Positions 45,169 through 54,728 of a stretch of 63,890 bases of DNA are shown here, piece after piece. Source of the DNA: Brevibacterium permense (GTDB lineage: Bacteria > Actinomycetota > Actinomycetes > Actinomycetales > Brevibacteriaceae); assembly GCF_013280495.1 (NCBI RefSeq), contig NZ_JABSSX010000015.1, positions 1-63,890 of the forward strand. Reading direction: 5' to 3'. Each line of letters begins with the position of its first letter. Positions within the stretch are counted from its first letter, which is position 1. Both the position numbers and the translations under genes were made by a program. The notes beneath the pieces are model-generated. The model searched no databases. It saw only the letters and a program-made list of their open reading frames with translations, and was not told the DNA's origin.

Positions 45169-45402
45169 TCAGAGAGGGCCGGACTGCTTCGGAGTGACGT
45201 CCTCGTCGCGGAACTGCCGGAAACTGGACGTGAAGAACCAGAAGACGGCGCCTTGGACGAGTCCGAAGAGCAGTGTCTGCCACCAATTGAATGAATCGTT
45301 GCCCCATCCGAGGAAACTCATCCCGAAGTAGACCAGTGGGAAGGCTACTGCCACAAACACACCGAGCTTGATGCTCTGGCGATCCCTGAGTAGCTTCTTC
45401 AT
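45169..45402 (-). CDS. small two-helix membrane protein, unknown
   Basis: This 77-residue protein has two hydrophobic helices (IKLGVFVAVAFPLVYFGMSF and WWQTLLFGLVQGAVFWFFTS) and charged ends. It begins MKKLLRDRQ. Family unknown. Confidence 0.6.
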   Translation of the reverse strand: MKKLLRDRQSIKLGVFVAVAFPLVYFGMSFLGWGNDSFNWWQTLLFGLVQGAVFWFFTSSFRQFRDEDVTPKQSGPL

Positions 45403-45705
45403 AGATCTCTCACGCTACCCAACAATCCTCATTTCGCAAGTATGTTTGCTGAATATGCTGTCTCGTGAGGCACTTTTCGGCACCTATCGTCGTTCGCAGG
45501 GGAAGTTCGCGCAACGAGTTCGAGCGTCCCTTACCGGTCCTCGCACACCATCGCGTTGCGGAGGGTTGTTTCGACACGAACGGTGACTGATGCCTAGCGG
45601 ACTGTAGGACGTGCCACCAGCGGGAGGGGATAGCACGAACGGTGAGAGCTGCTCACGGTGAGCGGCGCCCTGCAACTCGAGCTCCGAAGGATAACCTCCG
45701 CGCGT
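45403..45705. other. 303-bp gap upstream of the small membrane protein
   Basis: I see no gene. The bases next to 45402 are A+T-rich and are probably the promoter of the leftward small gene. The rest is the 3' flank of the formate dehydrogenase operon. Confidence 0.5.
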
Positions 45706-46926
45706 CTACCGCCCGGTGGTGATGGAGTCGTCGGTGATGCCGCGAGCCCGACGCTCTTCGAGGCGAGCGCGCTGCGGTTCGACCACGTGACGCGGGTCCT
45801 TCGTCGATTCGATTCCGGCTTCCAACACGCCGAAACGCGTGTACGCCGAGGCGGCAGCGAGCGCCGCACCGGAGACGACGGACAGCCCCCGCAGCACAGC
45901 CCGAGTCTTCCAACCGCCACCCAGCTTCTTCGCGAACACGCGCGCCCCCACCTCGACGGCGGCGGCACCGACGGCCCCGGCGATGAGCAGCTTCTCGGCC
46001 CGATGCAGCTTGTGCCCCGGTTCGCCGTCGTCCAGCGGATCGATCTCAGCCGGGTGCATGCGCTTCCTCATCGCCGACATCGCGTAGGCCTCACCAGCGG
46101 TCCCGGCGAGCGCGAGCAGTCGGGCAGGTCCGGTCTCGGCTACCGGTGCCAATGCCATCGCGGCACCTCCGGCGGCCATCGACGCCGAGGACACGAACAC
46201 GTACGGCAGACCATTGCGGCCGGCGGCGTTCCAGGTCGGAACGGCCGTCGCCCCGAGAAGCACAGCGGTATATGCGGCCAGCGGAGTGGCGAAGAAGGCG
46301 GATTCGACGGCCGCCGGCGTCTCCATGGCATGGAGCACCTTGCGCAGCGGGCCCAGAGGCAACAGCTTCTCACCAGTGATCCGGTCGAGTTCGATCGCGA
46401 AGGTCACTCCCGATCCGACACCGAAGCCCGAGAGGATCCACGTGCCCAGGCTCATCGGCGACGACACTTTGACGACGCGCATCATATTGAGGAATCGTTC
46501 GGGCCTGCCTAGGTCGGCCACGAGAGCGGCACCGCCGATGCCAGTGGCCGCTATTGCAGTCATCCGGGAGGCGATGCGCAGACCCGGCCGGTCGGTCAGC
46601 TGCGCGCCAAAGCCGAGCAGAGACGAACCGCCGGCCAGACCGCCGAGGAACAGGTACGTCCCGATCTCATCGCCCCACGGCGGGGCCTTGACGATCGGTC
46701 GACCGTAGTAGGACGTGAACTCGACGTCCTCGACCATCGGCATCTCACGGTTGCCGTCGGCACCGCGGTTCTTCCACCCGCCGCCACGACCGTTGCCGCC
46801 GCGACCGCCCCGACGGCCACCGGAATCGTCAGGTCCGCTGGGACCTCCACGGCCGCCTCGGCGACGTTTTCTGCGTCCGCCTTCCGGCTCGGGTGGGCGG
46901 TAGGAATCGTATTCTGAAGTGCTCAT
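45706..46926 (-). CDS. NrfD-type membrane subunit of formate dehydrogenase
   Basis: This 406-residue protein begins with a basic Arg/Gly-rich stretch of about 50 residues (GGRRKRRRGGRGGPSG ...). A polytopic NrfD/PsrC-like domain with about eight helices follows (GDEIGTYLFLGGLAGGSSLL, AALVADLGRPERFLNMMRVV, SPMSLGTWILSGFG). NrfD subunits anchor molybdopterin oxidoreductases and exchange electrons with quinones. The ATG overlaps the fdhB stop by 4 bp. The Arg/Gly-rich head is unusual for the family and may be an actinobacterial addition. It is the third gene of the fdh operon. Confidence 0.86.
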   Translation of the reverse strand: MSTSEYDSYRPPEPEGGRRKRRRGGRGGPSGPDDSGGRRGGRGGNGRGGGWKNRGADGNREMPMVEDVEFTSYYGRPIVKAPPWGDEIGTYLFLGGLAGGSSLLGFGAQLTDRPGLRIASRMTAIAATGIGGAALVADLGRPERFLNMMRVVKVSSPMSLGTWILSGFGVGSGVTFAIELDRITGEKLLPLGPLRKVLHAMETPAAVESAFFATPLAAYTAVLLGATAVPTWNAAGRNGLPYVFVSSASMAAGGAAMALAPVAETGPARLLALAGTAGEAYAMSAMRKRMHPAEIDPLDDGEPGHKLHRAEKLLIAGAVGAAAVEVGARVFAKKLGGGWKTRAVLRGLSVVSGAALAAASAYTRFGVLEAGIESTKDPRHVVEPQRARLEERRARGITDDSITTGR

Positions 46927-48050
46927 GAACGGCGGCTCCCGAGGAACGCGAGTCCGGCCGCGGCGACCATGCCCAGCGCCGCGATCCCGGCGTTGGCGTA
47001 CATCTTCGGCAGATCCTTCGTCGCGACCCGTGGGTCCGGCGGCAGGCCGTAGACCTCGGGTTCGTCGAGGAGGAGGAACACGGATCCGGTGCCGCCGACC
47101 CCGTCGTTCGGGTTCGCCCCGTAGAGGCGAGCTTCGGTCAGTCCCTTCGCGTGGAGTTCGGCCACGCGGTCGTGCGCCTGCTCGACCATGTCCTGACGGT
47201 CGCCGAACTTGATCGACTGAGTCGGGCAGGTCTGCGCGCAGGCCGGTTCCTGACCCTCGACGAGGCGGTCGTAGCAGAGGGTGCACTTGTTCGCGGTGCC
47301 CGCGTTCGGCACATCCATGTCCGCGGCCTTGCGATCATCCCGGTCGGTGGGGGTGTTGATCGTGCCGTCGTCGCGGCGTTCGATGACGCCGAAGGGGCAG
47401 CCGGCCACGCAGGTTCCGCAGCCGTTGCAGACATCGTTTTGGACGACGACGGTGTCGAATTCGGTGCGGAAGAGCGCGCCGGTCGGGCACACGTCGAGGC
47501 AGCCGGCGTGCGTGCAGTGTTTGCATACGTCGGAGGAGATCAGCCAGCGGAAGTCCGCGGTGTCCGGGGGTGTCGTGTCGACGTTCGACAGGTCGGTCGG
47601 CTCCAGGGCACCCGGTGCCAGCAGATCGACGTTGAGCTCAGGCGTCGTCGGCAGACCGGCGGAGGTCCGGCCCTCCGCCGCCGCACCCAGGGCCCCGTCC
47701 AGCGGCTGCGCCGCGGCAGACTCATCGGTGCGCGGGCGGATCGTGGGCATGCCGAGATTGACGAGCTTGCGCCCGGATTCCCTCGCCTTCTCGATGCGTT
47801 CGGAATCCTGTTCGATGAACGCGACGTGCCGCCACGTGTTCGCCCCGAGACTGCCCGTGTTGTCATACGAGGAACCGAGCAGTTCGAAGGTGCCGTCCTG
47901 CGGGTTGCGGTTCCACTCTTTGCACGCGACTTCGCAGGCCTTGCAGCCGATGCAGATCGAGGTGTCGGTGAAGAATCCCTTGCGGCTGTGCGCGGAATCG
48001 TGCCAGTGTCCGTCCGCCAACGTGCCGTCGTCGATCGTCGGTGTCGACAT
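46923..48050 (-). CDS. formate dehydrogenase iron-sulfur subunit
   Basis: This 375-residue protein carries four [4Fe-4S] motifs: CIGCKACEVACKEWN, CKHCTHAGCLDVCPTGAL, CNGCGTCVAGCPFGVI and CTLCYDRLVEGQEPACAQTCP. It ends in one membrane helix (AGIAALGMVAAAGLAFLG), as in FdnH/FdoH. An Ala/Pro-rich insert of about 60 residues separates the first cluster from the rest. It transfers electrons from the catalytic subunit to the membrane subunit. It overlaps fdhA by one base (TGATG). Confidence 0.9.
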   Translation of the reverse strand: MSTPTIDDGTLADGHWHDSAHSRKGFFTDTSICIGCKACEVACKEWNRNPQDGTFELLGSSYDNTGSLGANTWRHVAFIEQDSERIEKARESGRKLVNLGMPTIRPRTDESAAAQPLDGALGAAAEGRTSAGLPTTPELNVDLLAPGALEPTDLSNVDTTPPDTADFRWLISSDVCKHCTHAGCLDVCPTGALFRTEFDTVVVQNDVCNGCGTCVAGCPFGVIERRDDGTINTPTDRDDRKAADMDVPNAGTANKCTLCYDRLVEGQEPACAQTCPTQSIKFGDRQDMVEQAHDRVAELHAKGLTEARLYGANPNDGVGGTGSVFLLLDEPEVYGLPPDPRVATKDLPKMYANAGIAALGMVAAAGLAFLGSRRS

Positions 48051-51000
48051 CAGTCGTCCTCCTCCTCGTTCTCCCGGCCTGTCTCATCAGCCTGGCCATC
48101 CCGAGCCGCGCGGGCGCGGGCTTCCGCTTCGGCCACCTCGGTTTCGGCGATCGCACTGCCGTCGGCGTGCCGGCCGTGGTCGGGATCGCCGTCGCTGGGG
48201 TCCCCGTCGTCGGCGCGGTTCGACACCGCCGTCTCGGCGGGTTCGGTGGGTTCGGCCGCCTCGGTGGGTTCGGCCGCCTCGGTGGGTTCGATGGTGATCC
48301 TACCGCTGCGATCATCGGCACTGTCGACCGTCGCCGAGGCGGTCGTGCCGTCACCGTCGGAGACGCCATCGCGTCCCCCGTCCAGGGTCCTGCCCGGGGT
48401 GACGCCGACGGCCGAGTCGCCGCCTCGGTGAGCGTGCCCACCGGCGCTGCGACCCTGTCCGGCGTGATGGGAGGCCGCGACATCCTCGGCGGAGACCGTG
48501 ACCTGCTGGTTTCCGGATTCGGGGCTGAGCCCGGCCTCTCGCTGGTACTTCTCGACGAAGTCGACGAGTTCGGGCCCGCGGGGACGCCGACCCGGCACGA
48601 TCGTGCCGGCCACGTATTTGCTGTTCTGGATGTAGACGTTGGGGTCCATCGTCACTCCGAGCAGGTCGTTGGCGGAATCGCCCTCGACGACGGCACCCTG
48701 ACCGCCCACACCCCAGTGGTAGGGCAGACCGATCTGGTGGACGGTCTTCCCGCCGATGGTCAGCGGAGTCATCCGCTTCGTTACGAGCACGCGGGCCTCG
48801 ATCGCCGCCCGCGGGGAGACCAGGGTGGCCCAACCGTAGGGTTCGAGCCCAACCTCGGCGGCGAGTTCAGGTGAGATCTCGCAGAACATCTCCGGCTGCA
48901 GCTCCGACAGGTACGGCAGCCACCGGGACATGCCTCCGGCGGTGTGGTGCTCGGTGAGTCGGTAGGTCGTGAACACATAGGGGAAGACCTCGGATCCCGG
49001 CACCCCGGCACCGGGCGCGGACAGGTTGTCTTCACGGCGCATGACCATCCGAGTCGGGCTGTTCTGCTGGGAGTACAGCGGGTTCGCGACCGTCGATTCC
49101 TGTGGTTCGTAGTGAGTGGGAATCGGTCCGTCGATCATGCCGCTGGGTGCGAACAGCCACCCCTTGCCGTCGGCCTGCATGATGAATGGATCGTCACCGT
49201 CGAGGTGTGCAGGGCCCCCGTAGGCCTGATCCGACTTGGCCGCCGGTGCGCGTTCGATCGGGAAGTCGGGCACGTCCTTGCCCGTCCACTTCCCGGTTTC
49301 CTCGTCCCACCACACGAACTTCTTCCGCTCCGACCAGGGAGTTCCGTCGGGTGCGGCCGAGGCACGGTTGTACAGGATCCGGCGGTTCGCCGGCCATGCC
49401 CACGCCCATTCGCCGGCGGTCTCATCCTGCTCATCCCGCGGTTTGCGGCGGGCGGCCATGTTCTGGCCTCCCGCGTAGACGCCGGCGTAGATCCAGCAGC
49501 CTCCGGCGGTGGCCCCGTCGTCGGTCATCTGGTTGAAGTTGTCCAAGGGCTCGCCGTCACGGTCGCCGCCGATGAAGTAGCCGTTGATCTCCTTGACGAC
49601 CGCTTCGGCGTCGACTTCGCCCTCCTCGTCGACCGGGTAATCCCAGGTCATGTCGAGCAGCGGCCGATCGCGGGGGTCGTCGGAGTCTTTCAGCTTCTCG
49701 CGCACGGCTTGGCCGAGCTCATAGAAGAAGTCGAGTTCGCTCTGTGCGTCCCCGGGCGGGTTGACGGCCTTGTGGCGCCACTGCACGAGACGTTGGGTCT
49801 GCGTGAATGTGCCGGCCTTCTCCGTATGGTTGGCCGCGGGCAGGAAGAACATCTCGGTGTCGATGTCCTCGGTCTTCAGCTCCCCGGTCTCGATCTCGGG
49901 GCCGTCCTTCCACCAGGTGGCGGATTCGATGAGGCTGAAGTCGCGGACGACCATCCACTTCAGGTGGCTCATCGCCATGCGCTGCATGCGCCCGTTGGCC
50001 GAGCCCACGGCCGGGTTCTGCCCGAGCAGGAAGTATCCGTCGACTCCGTCGTTGAGCATCCGCACCGCGGTCTGATAGGTGCCGTGGGCGCCGTTGATGC
50101 GCGGCAGATAGTCGAAGGCGAAGTCGTTGTCCTTCGTGGCCGCATCGCCCCACCAAGCCTTGAGCAGACTGGTGGCGTAGGCGCGGCCGTTGGCCCAGTA
50201 GCCTTTGTGGGTCTCCGGCGTGCCGACGGCTGCGACGTAATCGTCGAAGGTGTCGTGGACTCCGGCGCTCGGCATCGGCAGGTAGCCGGGCAACAGGTTG
50301 AACAGGGTCGGGATATCGGTCGAGCCCTGGATCGTCGCGTGCCCGCGCAGCGCCATGATTCCACCGCCCGGTCGACCCATGTTGCCCAGCAGGAGCTGGA
50401 GGATCGAGGCGGTGCGGATGAATTGCGCGCCGAGGCTGTGCTGGGTCCACCCGACCGCGTAGGCGAAGCACGTGGTCCGTTCCCGGCCCGAGTTCTCGGT
50501 CACCGATTCGTAGAGGTAGTCGAAGTCTGCGGGTTTGATTCCGCAGTTCTCCTCGACCATCTCAGGCGTGTAGCGCGAGTAGTGGTGCCGCAGGATCTGG
50601 AAGACCGACTTCGGGTCTTTCAGGGTCGGGTCCTTGAGCGGCGCACCGTGCTCATCCGTCTGGTACGACCACGTCGAGTTCTCGTACGAGTTCGTGTCCG
50701 GGTCGAACCCGGAGAACAGTCCGTCGAGATCCTCGGTGTCGACATAGTCGTCGCTGATGAGGTTCGCGGCGTTCGTATAGGCGCGCACGTACTCGTCGAA
50801 GTAGCGGCCCTCGGTGAGCACACGGTTGATGAGCGCACCGAGCAACACGATGTCGGAACCGGCCCGGATGGGCACATGCTTATCGGCGATCGCGGTGGTG
50901 CGCGTGAAACGAGGATCGACGTGGATGATGCGGGCACCCCGGGCCTTGGCCTCGCTCACCCATTGGAAGCCCACGGGGTGGCACTCGGCCATATTGGAAC

Positions 51001-51667
51001 CCTGGATGATGATGCAGTCAGCATTCGCCATATCCTGGACGGGTTGTGTGGCGCCGCCGCGCCCGAACGAAGTTCCCAAACTGGGAACGGTGGCGGAGTG
51101 TCAAATACGCGCCTGGTTCTCGATCTGTATCGCCCCGGCCGCGGTGTAGAGCTTCTTGGCGAAGTAGTTCTCCTCGTTGTCGATGGTCGCCCCGCCGAGG
51201 CTGGCGATGCCCATCGTCCGCCGCAGCGGGTGGCCTTTGTCGTCGAAGTCCTCCCAGTGGTTGCGGCGGGCTTCGATGAATCGGTCGGCGATCATGTCGA
51301 TCGCGGTCGGCAGGTCGATCTTCGTCCAGTCCTTGGCCTTCGGGGCCCGGTAGAGGACGTCGGTGACACGACCGGGAGCGTTGACGAGCTGTTCGCTGGC
51401 TGCGCCCTTCGGGCACAGGCGGCCGCGAGAGATCGGTGAGTCCGGGTCGCCTTCGATCTGCACGACCTTGTCATCCTTGACGAAGATCTTCTGCCCACAG
51501 CCGACAGCGCAGTACGGGCACACGGATTGGACGACCTTGTCGGCCGTGACCGTGCGTGGAGTGGTGTCCCGAGTCTGCTGGGACACGACGGATTCGCCGC
51601 GTCCCGTCTTATCCGACGTGCGCAGCTGCCGGAGTACCGGCCACTCGAGGAAGCTGAACCGAGCCAT
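48050..51667 (-). CDS. fdhA: formate dehydrogenase catalytic subunit, selenoprotein (in-frame TGA = Sec)
   Basis: Read through the TGA at 51101-51103, the frame gives one 1205-residue molybdopterin enzyme. The N-terminal [4Fe-4S] site is VCPYCAVGCGQK. At the active site ENQARI is followed by Sec and then HSATVPSLGTSFGRGG, exactly as in FdnG-type enzymes. Downstream come GSNMAECHPVGFQW and the C-terminal Mo-cofactor domain. A hairpin just after the TGA is the likely SECIS. The last 150-170 residues form an unusual acidic tail with Pro-Thr-Glu-Ala repeats. It oxidises formate to CO2 and depends on SelA, SelB, SelD and tRNA-Sec encoded at 32-37 kb. A plain reading would wrongly give two genes (188 and 1009 residues). 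Confidence 0.93.
51072..51088 (-). promoter_or_regulatory. bacterial SECIS-like hairpin in fdhA
   Basis: On the minus strand, 12 bases after the TGA (51101-51103), GTTCCCA-GTT-TGGGAAC forms a perfect 7-bp stem with a GU-containing tip. Position and apical G-U match known bacterial SECIS elements, which bind the SelB winged helices. The hairpin is also coding (VPSLGT). Confidence 0.8.
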
Positions 51668-51759
51668 GACACCACCTTAGCCCCTCACAGGGTGGAAATG
51701 CACCAGGTGAGACCGGGTTTTCGACCTCATCTCAGGGGGCTGGGGAATCGCCCGGTTCG

Positions 51760-51803
51760 CCGAGGCGGCTGCGCGGTCATGATCGACCGCGCAGCCGCCT
51801 CGG
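51760..51803 (-). terminator. 19-bp-stem hairpin terminator
   Basis: CCGAGGCGGCTGCGCGGTC pairs perfectly with GACCGCGCAGCCGCCTCGG around a 6-base loop. It lies 38 bp downstream of the methyltransferase gene (minus strand) and upstream of fdhA. Both arms contain the CCGAGGCGG motif. No U-tract is present. Confidence 0.75.
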
Positions 51804-51841
51804 TGCCGGGTTCCGGGTCAGGGTCTCTGCGTTGGCTGAGT

Positions 51842-52564
51842 TCAGATCCGGCGGGCCAGGAGGATCGCGTCCTCGAGTTCGGCGGGTTCGCCCGACGGGG
51901 AGGTCACCTCTCGGGCGCGGGTGTCGGCGAGTTCGATCTCCCACCGGTGCGGGCTGGCGCCGATGAGGAGGGCGAAGTCTCCGTTCGGGCTGACCAGTTC
52001 ATGGTGGTGGTCCATGCCGTGTTCGAACTTCTCGCTGTGTTCGGCGGCCCACGGCGGCATCGTCGCATGGGAGACGAGCAGGAGGGCGCCGCCCGGTGCC
52101 ACGTGTGCGGCGACGCGGGTGAGCAGCTCTTCCCGGGTATCGGGCAACCGGGTGTGGAGGAAGGATCCGGTGACGAGGTCGAAGCCGCCTCGGCGGTCGG
52201 GGCCCTCCGGTTCCCAGGTGGAGACGTCGGCGACGGCGAATTCGGCGGAGATTCCGCGGGATTCGGCGGCCCGGCGGGCACGGTCGATGGCCGTGGTCGA
52301 CAGGTCGATGCCGGTGGCGTCCCAGCCGTTCTCGGCCATCCAGACGACGTCGGCGCCTTCTCCGCAGCCGACGTCCAGGACGCGGCCGGGGGTCATTTCG
52401 GAGACGACGGCGACGAGGGATTCGTTCGGGTTTCCGGACCAGATGGCGTCGTCGGCCTCGGCGTAGCGCTCTTCCCAGGCGGCCACAGAATCGGGCACGC
52501 CGGCGCCGTCTGCGGCGGTGCTGTCTGAGTGGGTGTGGTCGTTGTGGCTGCTGGTCGCTGTCAC
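51842..52564 (-). CDS. class I SAM-dependent methyltransferase
   Basis: This 240-residue protein begins at a GTG overlapping the trxA stop by 4 bp (GTGA). The SAM site motif is VLDVGCGEGADVVWMAENGW, with IDLSTTAIDRAR as the acidic loop and DLVTGSFLHTRLP as motif II. It ends in a compact core of the type used by thiopurine, tellurite or other small-molecule methyltransferases. It is cotranscribed with thioredoxin. A tellurite/selenite-type (TehB-like) role is conceivable but not shown. Confidence 0.82.
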   Translation of the reverse strand: MTATSSHNDHTHSDSTAADGAGVPDSVAAWEERYAEADDAIWSGNPNESLVAVVSEMTPGRVLDVGCGEGADVVWMAENGWDATGIDLSTTAIDRARRAAESRGISAEFAVADVSTWEPEGPDRRGGFDLVTGSFLHTRLPDTREELLTRVAAHVAPGGALLLVSHATMPPWAAEHSEKFEHGMDHHHELVSPNGDFALLIGASPHRWEIELADTRAREVTSPSGEPAELEDAILLARRI

Positions 52565-52998
52565 TTGTCGACGCCCGGGTCGGCCGGGATCGAATCGGGG
52601 GCGGCACCGTCCGCGCCGTCGGTCTCTGCGGCAGCGGCGGCTTCCTGTTTGGCCAGTTCGGCACGGACCTCGTCCATGTCGAGTCCCTTGACGGCGGTGA
52701 TGACCTGTTCGAGCTGCGGGGCGGCGAGCGCGCCGGGCTGGGCGAAGACGACGATGCCCTGGCGGAAGGCGACGAGGGTCGGGATCGAGGAGATCGCGAA
52801 GAGTCCGGCCAGCTGCTGCTGGGCTTCGGTGTCGATCTTGCCGAAGACGATGTCGGGGTTGGCCTCGGCGGCCTGCTCGAAGACCGGGGCGAACTGCTTG
52901 CAGGGGCCGCACCAATCGGCCCAGAAGTCGAGGAGGATGATCTCGTTGTCGTTGATGGTCGACTCGAAGTTGTCTTGCGTGATTTCGATCGTAGACAT
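52561..52998 (-). CDS. trxA: thioredoxin
   Basis: This 145-residue protein has the active site DFWADWCGPCKQF (Cys30 and Cys33) and the cis-Pro loop SSIPTLVAF. It is longer than a standard thioredoxin because of an Ala/Glu/Asp-rich C-terminal tail of about 35 residues. It is cytosolic, with no signal peptide. It is in operon with the methyltransferase. Confidence 0.9.
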   Translation of the reverse strand: MSTIEITQDNFESTINDNEIILLDFWADWCGPCKQFAPVFEQAAEANPDIVFGKIDTEAQQQLAGLFAISSIPTLVAFRQGIVVFAQPGALAAPQLEQVITAVKGLDMDEVRAELAKQEAAAAAETDGADGAAPDSIPADPGVDK

Positions 52999-53087
52999 GC
53001 CGTCCAGTCTAGGAGCCGCGGATGAATATCGCCTGGACGGAGGTCATCGACGGCTCCCTGCCGGCTTCAGTCGGGGTCCGGGCAGGC

Positions 53088-54179
53088 TCAGCCGACGAGG
53101 TCCGCGATCGGTTCGTCGTCGATGATGGCGGTGAACACGGCGTCCGCCTCGGCGGATTTGACCACCCGGTTGGGATCTTCCGGTGCGGGTGTCCACGGCA
53201 TGATCTCGACGGTGATGTCGTCCTCGGGCACGGAGGCAACTGTCGTGGCCAGGGAGGCGAGCGCTCGCATCGAGTCGAGTTCGTCGTCGACGCCGATCGT
53301 CGAGGTCACAGCGTCGAGGAGTCCGTAGAGGCGGTCGGGCCGGGAGAGAACCTGGCCGCTCTTGGCACGGTCGATGATGGCCTCCATGACCATCTGCTGG
53401 TTGCCCATCCGCGAGATGTCGCTGCCATCGCCCACGGCGTGCCGTGTCCGGGCCAGGGCGAGGGCGTCGTCTCCGCCGATCGTCTGGTGACCGGCGGGCA
53501 GGTCGAGGTTCGCCTTCGGGTCGTTGAGCGGTTCGTCGAGGTCGACGGTGATCCCGTCGAGTGCGTCGACGATCGCTGAGAATCCGTCGAAGTCGACGTT
53601 GATGAAGTGGTCGACGCGTACCGCGGTGAGTTCTTCCGCCGCTGATACGGAGCAGGCCGGCCCCGCATTGAGGGCCGAGTTGATCATCCCGTGCGTGGCC
53701 GCCGACGCGCCGTGGCCGGTGTCGTCGCAGGCGGGAATGTCCATGATCGTGTCACGTGGGATCTGCACGGCGTCGATGCGGTCGCCGTGGGCGGCGACGT
53801 GAGCGAGGATCATTGCATCGCTGCGAGCCCCCTCGGCGCTGCCGAAACCTTGTGCCGAGGAGGTTCCGGAGTTCGCGCCTTCACCTGTGCCCGAGTCATC
53901 GGAGGCCTCCTTCGCCGACTCGAGATCGCGAGTGTCGGATCCGATGATGAGGACGTTCGTCTCATCCGTGAGCTTCTCGGGAACGTCGCCGCCGTGGGCG
54001 CGCAGCGGGGAGGAGGAGATATTCGAGCTGAGGTTGTGCACCGCCGCCGCGATCGTCACGGGGGCACCGATGATGAGGACCGCAGCCACGGCGACGAAGG
54101 TGCGCCGGCGCCGGTACTTCGCGGCGAGGCGTCGCTGCCGGCGGGGTCCTGGCGGCGGTGATGATTCTTCGTTGTCCAC
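53088..54179 (-). CDS. LytR-CpsA-Psr (LCP) family wall-polymer ligase
   Basis: This 363-residue protein has a basic N-terminus, one membrane helix (RRTFVAVAAVLIIGAPVTIA) and an LCP domain. LCP motifs include NVLIIGSDTRD, ARSDAMILAHVA, VQIPRDTIMDIP and the later LALARTRHAVGDGSDISRMG with the conserved Arg pair. LCP enzymes attach teichoic acid-like or arabinogalactan polymers to peptidoglycan. The GTG at 54179 has CAGGAG about 12 bases upstream; an ATG at 54224 is less likely. It is shorter than LCP proteins with a C-terminal LytR_C domain. Confidence 0.86.
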   Translation of the reverse strand: MDNEESSPPPGPRRQRRLAAKYRRRRTFVAVAAVLIIGAPVTIAAAVHNLSSNISSSPLRAHGGDVPEKLTDETNVLIIGSDTRDLESAKEASDDSGTGEGANSGTSSAQGFGSAEGARSDAMILAHVAAHGDRIDAVQIPRDTIMDIPACDDTGHGASAATHGMINSALNAGPACSVSAAEELTAVRVDHFINVDFDGFSAIVDALDGITVDLDEPLNDPKANLDLPAGHQTIGGDDALALARTRHAVGDGSDISRMGNQQMVMEAIIDRAKSGQVLSRPDRLYGLLDAVTSTIGVDDELDSMRALASLATTVASVPEDDITVEIMPWTPAPEDPNRVVKSAEADAVFTAIIDDEPIADLVG

Positions 54180-54728
54180 GGTTCGGGTGCTCCTGCGTCC
54201 GGGGTCACGGCGGATTGCATACAAAATGGAATGTATACAATCCTAAATGCCTGTGCGGTCGAGTGCACATCGCTGTGTTCCATCTCTCGACTGAAATCAT
54301 TCGACCGAAATCACCCGCAGAGCGATCACTCTGTTAAGCTGGAAACGTTCTCGCACAGAAATGTGCGGAGCAGATGGTGTCTGAAGAGCAGGTAGATTCG
54401 CTCGTCACCATGTGTTTGCCCGTCGGCGCGTGTCTGCCTTCCGCGCCCCTCATGATTTTTCCCAGTTCAGTCGTCTGACGACTTCCGTCCAGCACCTTCG
54501 AGTGCATGATCGAAACCGAGTATCCCCGCGATTTCGTCTGAAACAGAGACCTCACATCAGAGAACTCATCTTCGCCAGCGATTCCGAGTCCTCGGTTCAC
54601 CCACAGTTTTTCGTTGGATCTGCGTCTGAAGATCCAGTCCAGCCAGCGGGAAAGCCGGATCCAGCAATGGGTTCGACCATCACGATCGCAGCAGCGGTCA
54701 TCAGTTAAAAAATAAGGATACAAAGATT
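54180..54728. other. 549-bp intergenic region; long leader of the cold-shock gene
   Basis: No gene is supported. The last bases carry AAGGATA before the ATG. Cold-shock genes often have long structured 5' leaders that affect mRNA stability, and this gap may include one. Several C/T-rich stretches are present. Promoters for the divergent LCP gene would lie near 54180-54260. Confidence 0.5.

Noticed and set aside
48240..48290. Short tandem repeats as a CRISPR-like array
   Set aside because: The 18-bp units are contiguous, without spacers, and encode the Pro-Thr-Glu-Ala tail of fdhA. No CRISPR array or cas gene was seen anywhere.
51101..51103. TGA in fdhA as a true stop giving two separate genes
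   Set aside because: Homology runs through it at the known Sec site, the second half has no start or ribosome site, and Sec genes are present.
48944..51439. 831-codon plus-strand frame opposite fdhA
   Set aside because: Antisense shadow; it has no start signal or domain, whereas the minus-strand frame is a molybdopterin enzyme throughout.
54412..54708. 98-codon frame upstream of the cold-shock gene
   Set aside because: No ribosome site and no family; it lies in the likely leader, with composition unlike neighbouring genes.
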